A stretch of 64,000 nucleotides of DNA, taken from contig NZ_CP066783.1 in assembly GCF_019186805.1 (NCBI RefSeq), positions 186,001 to 250,000 of the forward strand, written 5' to 3'. Under the pieces are notes generated by a model. The model searched no databases, was not told the DNA's origin, and saw only the letters and a list, made by a program, of their open reading frames with translations. This document shows, piece by piece, positions 44,451 to 52,266 of this stretch (its first letter is position 1; every line of letters starts with the position of its first letter). Position numbers and translations under genes: made by a program. Source of the stretch: Comamonas fluminis (GTDB lineage: Bacteria > Pseudomonadota > Gammaproteobacteria > Burkholderiales > Burkholderiaceae_C).

Positions 44451-45818
44451 ATGGGATTGATCAATCACCGCTCCTGCCCGAACTGCGGCGTTCATGCACA
44501 TCGCCAAGTCTCGGGCCGCCTTGGCTGGCATGAATGCCTGAGCTGCGGCGCCCAGTTCAGCGAGCATGGCCATGTGGTGGTGCCGCGTGAGCAGCTCTGG
44601 AGCACAGAGGCGCTGACAGCGCAGCGCACGCAGAAGCTGCTGGGCTGGTTCAAGTGGCTGTCAACCGTCGTTATCGGCAGCGCGCTACTGATTGGGGTGG
44701 GGTCGTGGCTGGCTTCATGGCGCAAGTCTGCGGGCACTCCGGCGGGCGCCGTGCCGCATTTGCTGGCCAGCACGGTGATCGACCTGGGCAACCCGCCCGC
44801 GCTGCTGCGGGTGTTTGAGCGCTACACCGAACAAGGCAGGTCGCTGCAAACCGTGCTGGACAGGCTGGACAACGGTCGGCGCGTGGGCCAGTTGCAGGAC
44901 TTTCCTCTGACGACAGATGAGACCGAGAAGACGGTGGAATTTCTGCGCTATGCCAGCGGCAACCTCTGCATGGTGCTGCAGGCGCGGCAGTTCTGGTGTC
45001 TGGATGCGCCGCAGGCCCGCTGGCACGACCAGACAGCCGCCATTGAGGGTTTGCTGCCCGCAGGTGTGCAAAGCCTGGCGGTGCAGGGCGAGGAATGGCC
45101 GGATGCGCTGCGTGTGCAGGGGAACGACGGTCAAAGCTATTACCTGAATCTGCAGGCTGGCAAATTCATGCCCCAAAGCCAGGCGCTGGCGCAGTTTGCG
45201 CAGGAGTCAGAGCATTACACCGAGAACTGGCAAAGCTTTGGCCTGGCTCCGGTGGGGGGCGCGGACTCGTCAGATGCATCGCTGTCCTATCTGGTCAGCT
45301 ACGGGCTCAAAGGTGGCACAACCCAGATGCGCCACCAGCCCCGGCTGCCGCTGTACCGCTGGAACAGCGACACCATGAACGTGCAGCAGTTTCAGCCCAT
45401 AGGCGACGGTTTTGCATTGCGCGCCGCCGATGCCCGCACGCCCGGCTTTTTTCAGATGCGCGTGCCGATTCCCATGCGGGCGCGCCGCGATGCCCGTGTA
45501 CTGGCCAGCAATGCGCGTGCGGCGCTGGTGATCTATACCCCGCAGAGCATTGATGGGAGCGATGGAGCGGTACTGGATATCGTGGCCCGCGACACGTTGC
45601 AGGTGCTCTGGACAGAAGTTGTGGACCGGGTTCCCCAGCTGATGCTGGAAGCCCCCACGCTACAGGCCGATGGCTTCAGCCAGGGCTTTTACCTGCGCAG
45701 CGGCCCAGCCCAGCCGCTGATGCTGATCGACACCCAGGGAAAGATGGTGCACGACTTCAGCAGCGGCAAGGGCAGTGAGCAGGGCAGCTGGCTGGCCCGG
45801 GTGCAAAGCTGGTTCTGA
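44451..45818 (+). CDS. Array paralog 4: zinc ribbon plus single-span membrane protein, most diverged
   Basis: A 455-residue protein with ribbon cysteines at 9, 12, 29 and 32 (SCPNCGVHAH and HECLSCGAQF), a span at about 68-90 (WLSTVVIGSALLIGVGSWLA) and a large domain that keeps the array framework (FLRYASGNLCMVLQARQFWC, VLDIVARDTLQVLW, GFYLRSGPAQPLMLID, GKMVHDFSS) but has lost much sequence identity. It ends two bases from the stop of the convergent hybrid kinase. Function unknown; grouping with paralogs 1-3 rests on layout plus C-terminal motifs. Confidence 0.75.
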   Translation: MGLINHRSCPNCGVHAHRQVSGRLGWHECLSCGAQFSEHGHVVVPREQLWSTEALTAQRTQKLLGWFKWLSTVVIGSALLIGVGSWLASWRKSAGTPAGAVPHLLASTVIDLGNPPALLRVFERYTEQGRSLQTVLDRLDNGRRVGQLQDFPLTTDETEKTVEFLRYASGNLCMVLQARQFWCLDAPQARWHDQTAAIEGLLPAGVQSLAVQGEEWPDALRVQGNDGQSYYLNLQAGKFMPQSQALAQFAQESEHYTENWQSFGLAPVGGADSSDASLSYLVSYGLKGGTTQMRHQPRLPLYRWNSDTMNVQQFQPIGDGFALRAADARTPGFFQMRVPIPMRARRDARVLASNARAALVIYTPQSIDGSDGAVLDIVARDTLQVLWTEVVDRVPQLMLEAPTLQADGFSQGFYLRSGPAQPLMLIDTQGKMVHDFSSGKGSEQGSWLARVQSWF

Positions 45819-45819
45819 T

Positions 45820-47757
45820 TCAGACCGTGAGCTGCGGATCTCTGCTCTTGCACTGGGACTGCAGAATGGCGCGGATTCTGTGGCTCAGCTCGTCGATGGA
45901 AAAGGGCTTGAACAGCACATGTTCTGCCTCATCCCGCAGGCCCAGTGACTCCACTTCGGCGGGGCCGTGGCCGGTGACGAACAGCACCGGAGTCTTTCGC
46001 TTATCTGCCTTCAGGCGCTGCAGCAGGTCGGGGGGCTGAATCTCTCCGGACATGCGCACATCGGACAGAATCAGGTCCACCTTCATGCCAGAGCGCAGAT
46101 ATTGCAGCGCCAGATCGCAGCTGAACGCGGTGGTCACGCGGTAGCCCAGGCCCAGCAAAGCCAGTGCAAGGGCGTCGCGCACATCGGTGTCGTCTTCCAC
46201 AATCAGCAGCGACTCATCGCCGCGCAGACTGTCGGCAGGCACGGGCAGGCCGGGTGCGGTTGCTTCATCGCTGCAAGGCAGGTGGATGAAGAAGCTGGTT
46301 CCCTTGCCCAGCTCGGACTGCACCTCGATATGACCGTTGGACTGGCGCACAAAGCCCTGCACCATGGGCAGGCCAAGGCCTGTGCCCTTGCCATCGGCCT
46401 TGGTGGTGTAGAAGGGCTGGAAAATCTGCGCCCGCACGGCATCGCTCATGCCTGTGCCGTTGTCTTTGACATGCACCACCACCTGCGGTGCGCTGCCCGG
46501 CTCTGGCGGCTGGTTGTAGATGCTGATATCCACCTGCCCCTTGGCGCTTACGGCGTCGCGGGCATTGATGGCCAGGTTGATCAGCGCGTTTTCAAAGTAA
46601 TTTCTATCGACCTTGACGCAGGCAGTTCCCTCCGCCACGGAAAGCGTCAGCTGCACGCCGGGGCCCACGGTGTTGCGCAGCAGGTCGTCAATATCGTCAA
46701 TCACCTCGCGCAGGTTCACCACCACGGCGCTCTGGGGCTTGCGGCGGCTGAAGGTCACCAGCTGGCTGGCCAGACGGCCGGCTTTCTTGATGGTCTTGTG
46801 AATGGAGTCCAGGTGCGACAGTGCCTGCTCGTCATGAATGCGCTTTTTCAGCATATTGCTGTTGAGGTTCATGATGAACAGCAAGTTGTTCAGATCGTGC
46901 GAGACACCGCTGGCCAGATGGTCCACCAGCTCGCGTTTTTGCACCGTAATCAGCTCCTGCTGCACATGCAGCATCTTGTCCAGGTTGAGCTGGTTTTCCA
47001 GGCGCATTTGCTCCAGCGCCAGTGCCTGCGCGGCTTCCTTGTTCTTGAAGTCATCAATGTCGATGGACAGCCCCATCACATAGGCCAGCTGATCGTCGTC
47101 GCGCATCACCTTGATGGCGGTGCTGTAGAACCAGCGGTAGCTGTCGTCATGGCGCTTGAGGCGGTAATCCACCCCGGAATCGCCGGACTGCAGCATGAAG
47201 TCCATGAACCAGGAGTTGGTGCGCGTAATGTCGTTGGGGTGCACCGAGGTGATCCAGCGCTTTTCCTTGAGCTCTTCCTCGGTGGGATGCTCGCCAAACA
47301 GATACCGCTGCAGTGCCTCGTTGAACCAGTAAATCTCTCCATTGGGCTTGTACAGCCACACATGCAGCGCAGTGCGGTCAATGAACTGCAGCAGCTTTTC
47401 GTGCAGATTGCGCTGGCGGTCTGCCTTGGGCGGGGCGGGCATTTCCACCGCAAAGCACTGCAGGGCCAGCAGCTCGTTTCCCTGCATGAAAGGGCTGATG
47501 CGCAGCTGCACTTTCAGGGCCGAGACGATCAGTTCCCGCTCCTGGCGCTGCTTGGCACATTGCTGCAGGGTGCGGTGCACTTCGGGAAGCGATTCCAGCG
47601 TCTGCATGCCCAGAGACAGTGAATGCGCCTGCAGCCATTTTTTGAGCGTGGCGGAAAGAAACAGCGGCTGGAGCGTGACTGGATCAAACAGCGCATACCG
47701 CATGGAGCTTCTGTCCATGTTCTCGGCAACGCTTGCCAGCAGCTGGGATGGGTTCAT
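45820..47757 (-). CDS. Hybrid sensor histidine kinase with receiver domain
   Basis: A 645-residue cytosolic protein. A PAS-like N-terminal region (about 20-115) and a PAC-containing PAS domain (about 120-245; YRLKRHDDSYRWFYSTAIKV) lead to a histidine kinase core: H-box SGVSHDLNNLLF with His near 287, N-box INLAINARDAV, DNGTGM and GKGTGLGLPM. A C-terminal receiver (about 515-640) has LLIVEDDTDVRDA, the phospho-Asp in LILSDVRMSG near 564, VTGHG and LFKPF. No transmembrane segment. The output partner is not encoded next to it. Its stop is 2 bp from that of the convergent array gene. Confidence 0.92.
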   Translation of the reverse strand: MNPSQLLASVAENMDRSSMRYALFDPVTLQPLFLSATLKKWLQAHSLSLGMQTLESLPEVHRTLQQCAKQRQERELIVSALKVQLRISPFMQGNELLALQCFAVEMPAPPKADRQRNLHEKLLQFIDRTALHVWLYKPNGEIYWFNEALQRYLFGEHPTEEELKEKRWITSVHPNDITRTNSWFMDFMLQSGDSGVDYRLKRHDDSYRWFYSTAIKVMRDDDQLAYVMGLSIDIDDFKNKEAAQALALEQMRLENQLNLDKMLHVQQELITVQKRELVDHLASGVSHDLNNLLFIMNLNSNMLKKRIHDEQALSHLDSIHKTIKKAGRLASQLVTFSRRKPQSAVVVNLREVIDDIDDLLRNTVGPGVQLTLSVAEGTACVKVDRNYFENALINLAINARDAVSAKGQVDISIYNQPPEPGSAPQVVVHVKDNGTGMSDAVRAQIFQPFYTTKADGKGTGLGLPMVQGFVRQSNGHIEVQSELGKGTSFFIHLPCSDEATAPGLPVPADSLRGDESLLIVEDDTDVRDALALALLGLGYRVTTAFSCDLALQYLRSGMKVDLILSDVRMSGEIQPPDLLQRLKADKRKTPVLFVTGHGPAEVESLGLRDEAEHVLFKPFSIDELSHRIRAILQSQCKSRDPQLTV

Positions 47758-48113
47758 AAGAGCAGAGTGGTGTAGTTTTGGTTTTGCAACTCCGGGGCAG
47801 ACATTGATTAAAGGAGTTAATCACGTTATGGCCCAGTTCTTGTCGGCGATCAAGATGGCGAGGGCAGAAATGCCGCAGGCTAAACTGAATTTTTGATAGC
47901 GACAAAGATAGTGTTCATCGCAACTTCAGCGATAAACACCGTGTTCGCAGGAAGCATTTAGACACACTCAGCTTACAAATTCTGACTCAATCGTGCGCAG
48001 CCATCTGCGCCTGATGCCGCGTCACAAGGCTGTCGCCAGACTTCTGTAGCAAACGCTTATAGTGTTTCTTCCCCTGTGGCCCAGTGCCGCTTTTGCAACC
48101 CCAAGGAGAATTC
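47758..48113. other. 356-bp intergenic region between the kinase and the YegP-type gene
   Basis: Divergent promoter region. A TTTTTGATAGCG remnant of the dispersed repeat is seen near 47890 and a GCGCAGCCATCTGCGC palindrome near 47995. A 22-codon frame from 47829 has no ribosome site and was not called. No RNA gene is evident. The YegP-type gene has a good SD (AAGGAG) at the right end. Confidence 0.5.
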
Positions 48114-48455
48114 ATGGCTGCCTATTTCGAGTTGAGCAAGAGCAAAGATGAGCAGTACCGCTTTGTGCTGAAAGCGGGCAATGGCGAGATCATCCTCACC
48201 AGCGAGCTGTACAAAACCCGCGCCTCGGCGGAAAACGGCATTGCTTCGGTGCAGACCAACAGCCCTCTGGACGAGCGCTACGAGAAAAAGACCGCCAGCA
48301 ATGGCAAGGAACACTTCAACCTCAAGGCCGCCAACCACCAGGTCATTGGCTCCAGCCAGCTCTACGCATCTGCCGCTTCGCGGGATGCAGGCATTGAATC
48401 GGTCAAGAAAAACGGCCCTGTGGCGACGGTCAAAGACCTGACCAGCCAAAGCTGA
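48114..48455 (+). CDS. YegP/DUF1508 family protein
   Basis: A 113-residue protein made of two DUF1508 repeats: YFELSKSKDEQYRFVLKAGN with EIILTSELYKTRASAENGIA, then FNLKAANHQVIGSSQLYASA with RDAGIESVKKNGP. This is the usual two-repeat YegP build. The ATG at 48114 has AAGGAG seven bases upstream. Cytosolic, possibly stress related; exact function unknown. Single gene with terminator. Confidence 0.93.
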   Translation: MAAYFELSKSKDEQYRFVLKAGNGEIILTSELYKTRASAENGIASVQTNSPLDERYEKKTASNGKEHFNLKAANHQVIGSSQLYASAASRDAGIESVKKNGPVATVKDLTSQS

Positions 48456-48488
48456 AATTCATAGCTGCCCGCGCAAGCGGGGCCAGCG

Positions 48489-48527
48489 AAAGAGGCCTTT
48501 CAGAGCATGCTCTCAGGCCTCTTTTTT
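48489..48527 (+). terminator. Intrinsic terminator of the YegP-type gene
   Basis: AAGAGGCCT and AGGCCTCTT frame an inner CAGAGCATGCTCT palindrome, followed by four or more T. It reaches into the end of the convergent hydrolase gene (stop at 48513). Confidence 0.85.
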
Positions 48528-49325
48528 ATGGGCGCTGACAAACTGCGCAATGCTGGCCCAGAAGCCCGATTCGCGAAAAATCGTCGAGTGATTGGCCTGC
48601 GCAAATTCCTGCACCTGCACCGCCTTGCTTTTGAGCTGTGCCAGCAGCGCATCGGTGCGCGCAGGCTCCACCACCTGATCGCGTCCCGCACGCAGCACCA
48701 GAATCGGCCCCTGATAACTTTGCAGCCGCGCCGCAGAATCAAACGGGTCGCGCAGCAGCAGCTTCACCGGCAGCCAGTCGTACATGCCGCGCACCGTATT
48801 GAGCATGCTGTCAAAAGGCGTCACCAGCACCAGCTGATCGGGCTGACGCAACCCCGCCACCGCCGAAGCCACACCCGTGCCCAGGCTGCGCCCAATCACC
48901 GTTACCGGCTGCTGCGGGTGCAGGCGCTTGACCTCATCGAACAGCGCCACGGCATCCTGCTCCAGCAAGGCCTGCGTCGGCGTGCCCTCGCTGGCGCCAT
49001 AGCCCCGATAGGCCAGCAAATAGACATCGCTGTCGGGAAAAGTCTGCGCCAGCTTTGGCAGGCGCCGCTCGATGTTCTCGGCATTGCCACCAAAGTAAAT
49101 CACTGCCCCGCGTGCCCTGCCATCCACCGGTTTCAACTGCCAGCCACGCAGCAGCACCCCATCGCGCTGCAGCGAAAAATTCGTCGTATCCGCAGACACC
49201 TGCGTGCTGTCCCCCTGATAAATCATGCTGCGCTGCTGCGCAAACATATAGCCGCAGATGCCCAGATAAATCGTTGCGCACAGGGCAATCAGCAAGAGCA
49301 GGGCTTTGAGCAGCTTGGAGAGCAT
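48513..49325 (-). CDS. Alpha/beta hydrolase, membrane anchored
   Basis: A 270-residue protein: an N-terminal span or uncleaved signal (LLKALLLLIALCATIYLGIC), then an alpha/beta hydrolase domain. The oxyanion region is VIYFGGNAENIERR, the nucleophile elbow VIGRSLGTGVA, an acid candidate in RAGRDQVVEP and the catalytic His in FAQANHSTIF. This matches the YsgA/ABHD12-13-like group of serine hydrolases in bacteria. Substrate unknown. It probably faces the periplasm. Confidence 0.88.
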   Translation of the reverse strand: MLSKLLKALLLLIALCATIYLGICGYMFAQQRSMIYQGDSTQVSADTTNFSLQRDGVLLRGWQLKPVDGRARGAVIYFGGNAENIERRLPKLAQTFPDSDVYLLAYRGYGASEGTPTQALLEQDAVALFDEVKRLHPQQPVTVIGRSLGTGVASAVAGLRQPDQLVLVTPFDSMLNTVRGMYDWLPVKLLLRDPFDSAARLQSYQGPILVLRAGRDQVVEPARTDALLAQLKSKAVQVQEFAQANHSTIFRESGFWASIAQFVSAHKKEA

Positions 49326-49423
49326 GGGAGGGATGCGTGGTGCAGCGGTGGGCTGGATTTTGCGCAGATTTGTGTGACTTTGGTGTGTGCTTTACCTGGG
49401 GTTTATGTAAGCGTAGCTTGGTG

Positions 49424-49470
49424 AAATTGATAGCTGCTAGCGCTTGATGTGGTTGGACTAGAGGCAGATT
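49424..49470 (+). repeat. Dispersed intergenic repeat copy
   Basis: AAATTGATAGCTGCTAGCGC followed by TTGGACTAGAGGCAGATTT. It borders 285-bp repeat copy A on the left. Confidence 0.65.
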
Positions 49471-49515
49471 TGGCTCGATTTTTGTTTTGGCGATATGCCT
49501 GAGTTGATTGCAGAG

Positions 49516-49796
49516 GGCGGGTCTCGGCCCGCCATGCCGACCTACTTTCTTCGCAAGAAAGTAGGCAAAGAGCCTGCCCCGATGCCCCCGACCCTCCGCT
49601 TCGCTGCGGGCAACCTGCGCCGCCAAGCTCTTGGGGCTGTGCGGCAAAACTCACTGCGCGCCTTTGGCGCTCCGTTCAAACAGTTGCCGCAAGTCAGATC
49701 ACGAAGCGTCTGCACTCTGCGGTGCAGCCGCCAGCCCCAAGAGCTTGCCGTCGCAGGCGTGGTCACAAGGGGCAATACCGGGTGCGGGATAGCTTC
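49516..49796 (+). repeat. 285-bp structured repeat, copy A
   Basis: Begins GGCGGGTCTCGGCCCGCC (a small hairpin), then CTACTTTCTT with matching AAGAAAGTAG, CCTGCCCCGATGCCCCCGAC, CTTCGCTGCGGGCAACCTGC and ends with CACAAGGGGCAATACCGGGT. Copy B at 50302-50587 is nearly the same over its length, and copy C at 49864-50155 has the same block order on the other strand. Confidence 0.8.
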
Positions 49797-49803
49797 TTTA
49801 TCT

Positions 49804-49850
49804 ATTTTAATAGCTGTGACCGCAATCAGTGATTGGGCTAGAAGCCAATT
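49804..49850 (+). repeat. Dispersed intergenic repeat copy
   Basis: ATTTTAATAGCTGTGACCGC followed by TTGGGCTAGAAGCCAA, between structured repeats A and C. Confidence 0.55.
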
Positions 49851-49863
49851 TCATCATCTATCT

Positions 49864-50155
49864 CGCAGGCCGTCCGCACCCGCTCCATCCCGTGTGGATG
49901 CGCCTGCGGCACGCGGTTCAGGCTGCGGGCAACGCTGCCGCAGGACAGCGTTGCTTCGTGCTCTGACTTGCCGCCGCTTGTTTGAGCGGAGCGGCGTGCC
50001 GCGTAGCGAGTTCGGCGGCACCGCAGAGTGAATTGCGTGACGCAGGTTTGCCCGTAGCGCAGCGAAGGGACGCAGGAAGTCGGGTCGCCTTTTCTTTGGG
50101 TACTTATCTTTTGGCGAAGCAAAAGAAAGTACCTCGCCTGCCGGGGCGAGACCCG
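49864..50155 (-). repeat. 285-bp structured repeat, copy C, diverged and inverted
   Basis: Read on the minus strand it gives GGGTCTCGCCCC, a GTACTTTCTTTTG hairpin region, CCTTCGCTGCGCTACGGGCA, then GCTCAAACAAGCGGCGGCAA, GTCAGAGCACGAAGC and CGGGTGCGG near its end. These blocks occur in the same order as in copies A and B, but with many substitutions. Confidence 0.65.
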
Positions 50156-50183
50156 GCCTCTGTCGCTGGCGACAAAGCAGACG

Positions 50184-50236
50184 TTTTATTTGATAGCTGC
50201 CTGCGCTTGCTGTGGTTGGGCTAGAGGCTGATTTAG
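50184..50236 (+). repeat. Dispersed intergenic repeat copy
   Basis: TTTATTTGATAGCTGCCTGC followed by TTGGGCTAGAGGCTGATTT, between structured repeats C and B. Confidence 0.65.
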
Positions 50237-50301
50237 CTCATATGAATTCGTCAGCCAGGGCGATGAGCGAAGCGAATGGCATGCTTGATTTGTGAGCAGG
50301 A

Positions 50302-50587
50302 GGCGGGTCTCGGCCCGCCATGCCGACTTACTTTCTTGCTGGTGCAAGAAAGTAAGCAAAGAACACCTGCCCCGATGCCCCCGACCCTTCGCTTCGCTGC
50401 GGGCAACCTGCGCCGCCAAGCTCTTGTGGCTGTGCGGCAAAACTCACTTCGAGCTTCGCTCTCCGTTCAAACAGTTGCCGCAGAAATGATCACGATGCAG
50501 TTGCACTCTGCGGTGCAACTGCCAGCCCCAAGAACTTGGCGTCACAGGCGTGGTCACAAGGGGCAATACCGGGTACGGGATAGCTTC
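50302..50587 (+). repeat. 285-bp structured repeat, copy B
   Basis: Same blocks as copy A with a longer hairpin (CTTACTTTCTT / AAGAAAGTAAG) and a second palindrome AGTTGCA/TGCAACT around the CTCTGCGG sequence. Differences from copy A in both hairpin arms are compensatory in places (for example CTTACTTTCTT with AAGAAAGTAAG against CTACTTTCTT with AAGAAAGTAG). Confidence 0.8.
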
Positions 50588-50679
50588 GGTATCAAATCAA
50601 TAGCACTTTCCGTAATCAGAAATTGGAAGTAAATTCAATTTAATTACAAATGCCACTGACTAGGATGAGGCTTGGTCAT

Positions 50680-51351
50680 TTACGAAGAGTGCAAGGAGGT
50701 CAAAATTTTTGTTGCATCGACCATATCAAGAATAAAAATGGCCTCAAAGAAAAGGAGTGATGCGGGGAGAAGAAGTGGCGAAAATTTTTGAAAATTCGCC
50801 TTGAATTTTTTGATAACTCTTTTTATACCTGTGAACTTATAGTCAAGAGGCATCTCAAGTTGAGAAAGAAAAAAATCACAATTCTCATGATTTTCTACTT
50901 TTTCTAAGATTAATGAGTATTCTTTCTTGTACTCTTTTAAATCTTTGATAGGTTGATTTTTTAAATCTTCCTCGATGTTTCTGATAAGTTTTTTGATTTC
51001 ATTTGCACAGTTTAAAAGCTCTTGTATTCGCAAGTCATACTGGGCACTATTCAGGTTCATTGAGTAGACCAAAACCGCGACGGCAAGAAATACTTGCATA
51101 CTGGCAAGAACTTCTGGGGAAAAGTTCTTGGATATTTGAGCCATTTGCAGCAAAGGTATTAATATCAGACCTAATGAAAAAATGGTATTTGTAAAAAATG
51201 AAAATTTACTCTTGATTGATATTCGTCTTGATGCATTGAATCTACAGCGTGCAGTGACTCTCAAGGTTCTAAGAAATTTATCATTAACATCTTTGAATTC
51301 TGATTCCTCTGGATAGTTTGAAAAAATCCAATTAAAAAACTTTATGTGCAT
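50680..51351 (-). CDS. SLATT-like membrane protein (possible defence effector)
   Basis: A 223-residue AT-rich gene. Residues 30-50 read TLRVTARCRFNASRRISIKS, then two spans (about 50-69, SFFTNTIFSLGLILIPLLQM, and 80-99, EVLASMQVFLAVAVLVYSMN) followed by QYDLRIQELLNCANEIKKLI and a late hydrophobic segment (about 199-218). This order fits the SLATT family (two-TM effectors associated with nucleotide-sensing defence modules), by recollection of the family pattern only. The start has GGAGG seven bases upstream, inside a terminator hairpin. Low GC marks it as acquired. Confidence 0.62.
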   Translation of the reverse strand: MHIKFFNWIFSNYPEESEFKDVNDKFLRTLRVTARCRFNASRRISIKSKFSFFTNTIFSLGLILIPLLQMAQISKNFSPEVLASMQVFLAVAVLVYSMNLNSAQYDLRIQELLNCANEIKKLIRNIEEDLKNQPIKDLKEYKKEYSLILEKVENHENCDFFLSQLEMPLDYKFTGIKRVIKKFKANFQKFSPLLLPASLLFFEAIFILDMVDATKILTSLHSS

Positions 51352-51374
51352 AAAAAAGCCTCCCGGAGGAAGCT
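51352..51374 (-). terminator. Terminator hairpin overlapping the ribosome site of the SLATT-like gene
   Basis: Minus strand AGCTTCC pairs with GGAGGCT (with G-T pairs) around a TCCG loop and is followed by six T, which lead straight into the ATG at 51351. The GGAGG in the second arm is also the ribosome site of that gene. Confidence 0.65.
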
Positions 51375-51418
51375 AATTTATCAGAAGTAACAATTGGTTT
51401 GGTGAGCAAGATACACTA

Positions 51419-52114
51419 TCACGCTCCCGGCAAAAAATACCCCGCCTTATGCTGATTCCGTGAACTGCTCACACACAGCTTCAACCGCGCCTCCATGTAC
51501 TGCCGCACTTCTGATCGATCACACATCTGCGCCAGATCTTCCCAGTACAGCAGGCTGGTGAACGCGTCCTTGGCGGCAGGCGCGGCGCCATCGCCCGCAA
51601 TAGCTTCAGCAGCAACGGGAGCAGTGGGCACAAAGCTGGTGGTGCTGACGGGCGTGTAATGGCGCACAGGGCGGTCAGCCGCTTCTTCCTTACGGCGGGA
51701 GGTCAGCAGAAAGTAGTGCTGGCGGGCATCGGCCAGATGGGGCTTTTTCTCGGCATCAAAGACTTTGTCCAGGCGCTCCAGACCTTTGGCCACGTCGGCG
51801 GCGTAGGTCCAGTTGCTCAGGTACTTGGTTTCAATGAACAGAAAGACCTGGCGGGCAGGGTCGCTGATAAGGACGTCGCTGAGCTTGCTACGCAGACGCT
51901 CGTGGCACAGGTAGGCGTGGGTGTCGAACGAGACGTTGAGGCTTTGCAGGGCCAGGTCGTCGCGGCCCGAGACTTCCTGGATGTAGCGGTTGAACTGGAC
52001 GATGCGCTTAGCATAGCCGGCCGTGAATTCGTTGAAGAAGTAGCCTGCAAAGAACTTGGTGCAGAGGTTGCGCTCTTTTTCGGATTCGATGAGGGGGGCG
52101 TTCGAGAAGATCAC
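51419..52114 (-). CDS. Hypothetical protein with possible PD-(D/E)XK nuclease motif
   Basis: A 231-residue soluble protein starting at a GTG (52114; GGAAAAA upstream). Residues 72-97 read ERLRSKLSDVLISDPARQVF followed by LFIETK: an Asp (80) before a strand, and E-T-K (95-97) on the next strand, the order of a PD-(D/E)XK nuclease core; the following YLSNWTYAADVAKGLERLDK would be the supporting helix. This is a motif reading, not a confirmed family. A long Ala/Pro linker lies at about 165-190. It precedes the SLATT-like gene in the same direction. GC content is normal, unlike that gene. Confidence 0.7.
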   Translation of the reverse strand: MIFSNAPLIESEKERNLCTKFFAGYFFNEFTAGYAKRIVQFNRYIQEVSGRDDLALQSLNVSFDTHAYLCHERLRSKLSDVLISDPARQVFLFIETKYLSNWTYAADVAKGLERLDKVFDAEKKPHLADARQHYFLLTSRRKEEAADRPVRHYTPVSTTSFVPTAPVAAEAIAGDGAAPAAKDAFTSLLYWEDLAQMCDRSEVRQYMEARLKLCVSSSRNQHKAGYFLPGA

Positions 52115-52162
52115 AGAATTTTTCCGGGGCGGGCGGCGCAGGGCAGGGGCGCGGCAAATAAC

Positions 52163-52193
52163 AAGGCCGCAGGCATGTGCTGCCTGCGGCCTT
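52163..52193 (-). terminator. Intrinsic terminator of the gatCAB operon
   Basis: AAGGCCGCAGGCA and TGCCTGCGGCCTT form a perfect 13-bp stem with a 5-base loop; on the minus strand TTGTTATTT follows. It lies about 75 bp after the gatB stop. Confidence 0.85.
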
Positions 52194-52266
52194 TAGAGTG
52201 TGTTCCCATTATCTGGGCTTACAGGCGCGTCTTTGGGAGACTTGCCTGTCACAAAACTGCTGGCTC

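Larger units (their letters stand above)
49326..50679. other. 1.35-kb non-coding tract made mainly of repeats
   Basis: No gene supported. The tract holds three copies of a ~285-bp structured repeat (two direct, one diverged and inverted) separated and flanked by copies of the dispersed AAATTGATAGCTGC-type repeat. Open frames up to 178 codons exist on both strands but they are Arg/Pro/Cys-rich translations of the repeats and lack ribosome sites. Confidence 0.7.

Noticed and set aside
45967..47622. A 551-codon open frame on the plus strand opposite the hybrid histidine kinase
   Set aside because: The kinase on the minus strand has all H, N, G and receiver motifs; the opposite frame is His/Gln/Leu-rich and featureless.
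47829..47897. A 22-codon frame (MAQFLSAIKMARAEMPQAKL...) in the kinase/YegP gap
   Set aside because: No ribosome site or terminator; only weak support for a small protein.
49424..50587. Possible CRISPR array because of repeated units
   Set aside because: Units are about 285 bp, one is inverted, and there are no short regular spacers or cas genes.
49495..50632. Open frames of 60-178 codons inside the repeat tract, which automated annotation may call hypothetical proteins
   Set aside because: They are translations of the non-coding repeats, differ in frame between copies, and have no ribosome sites.
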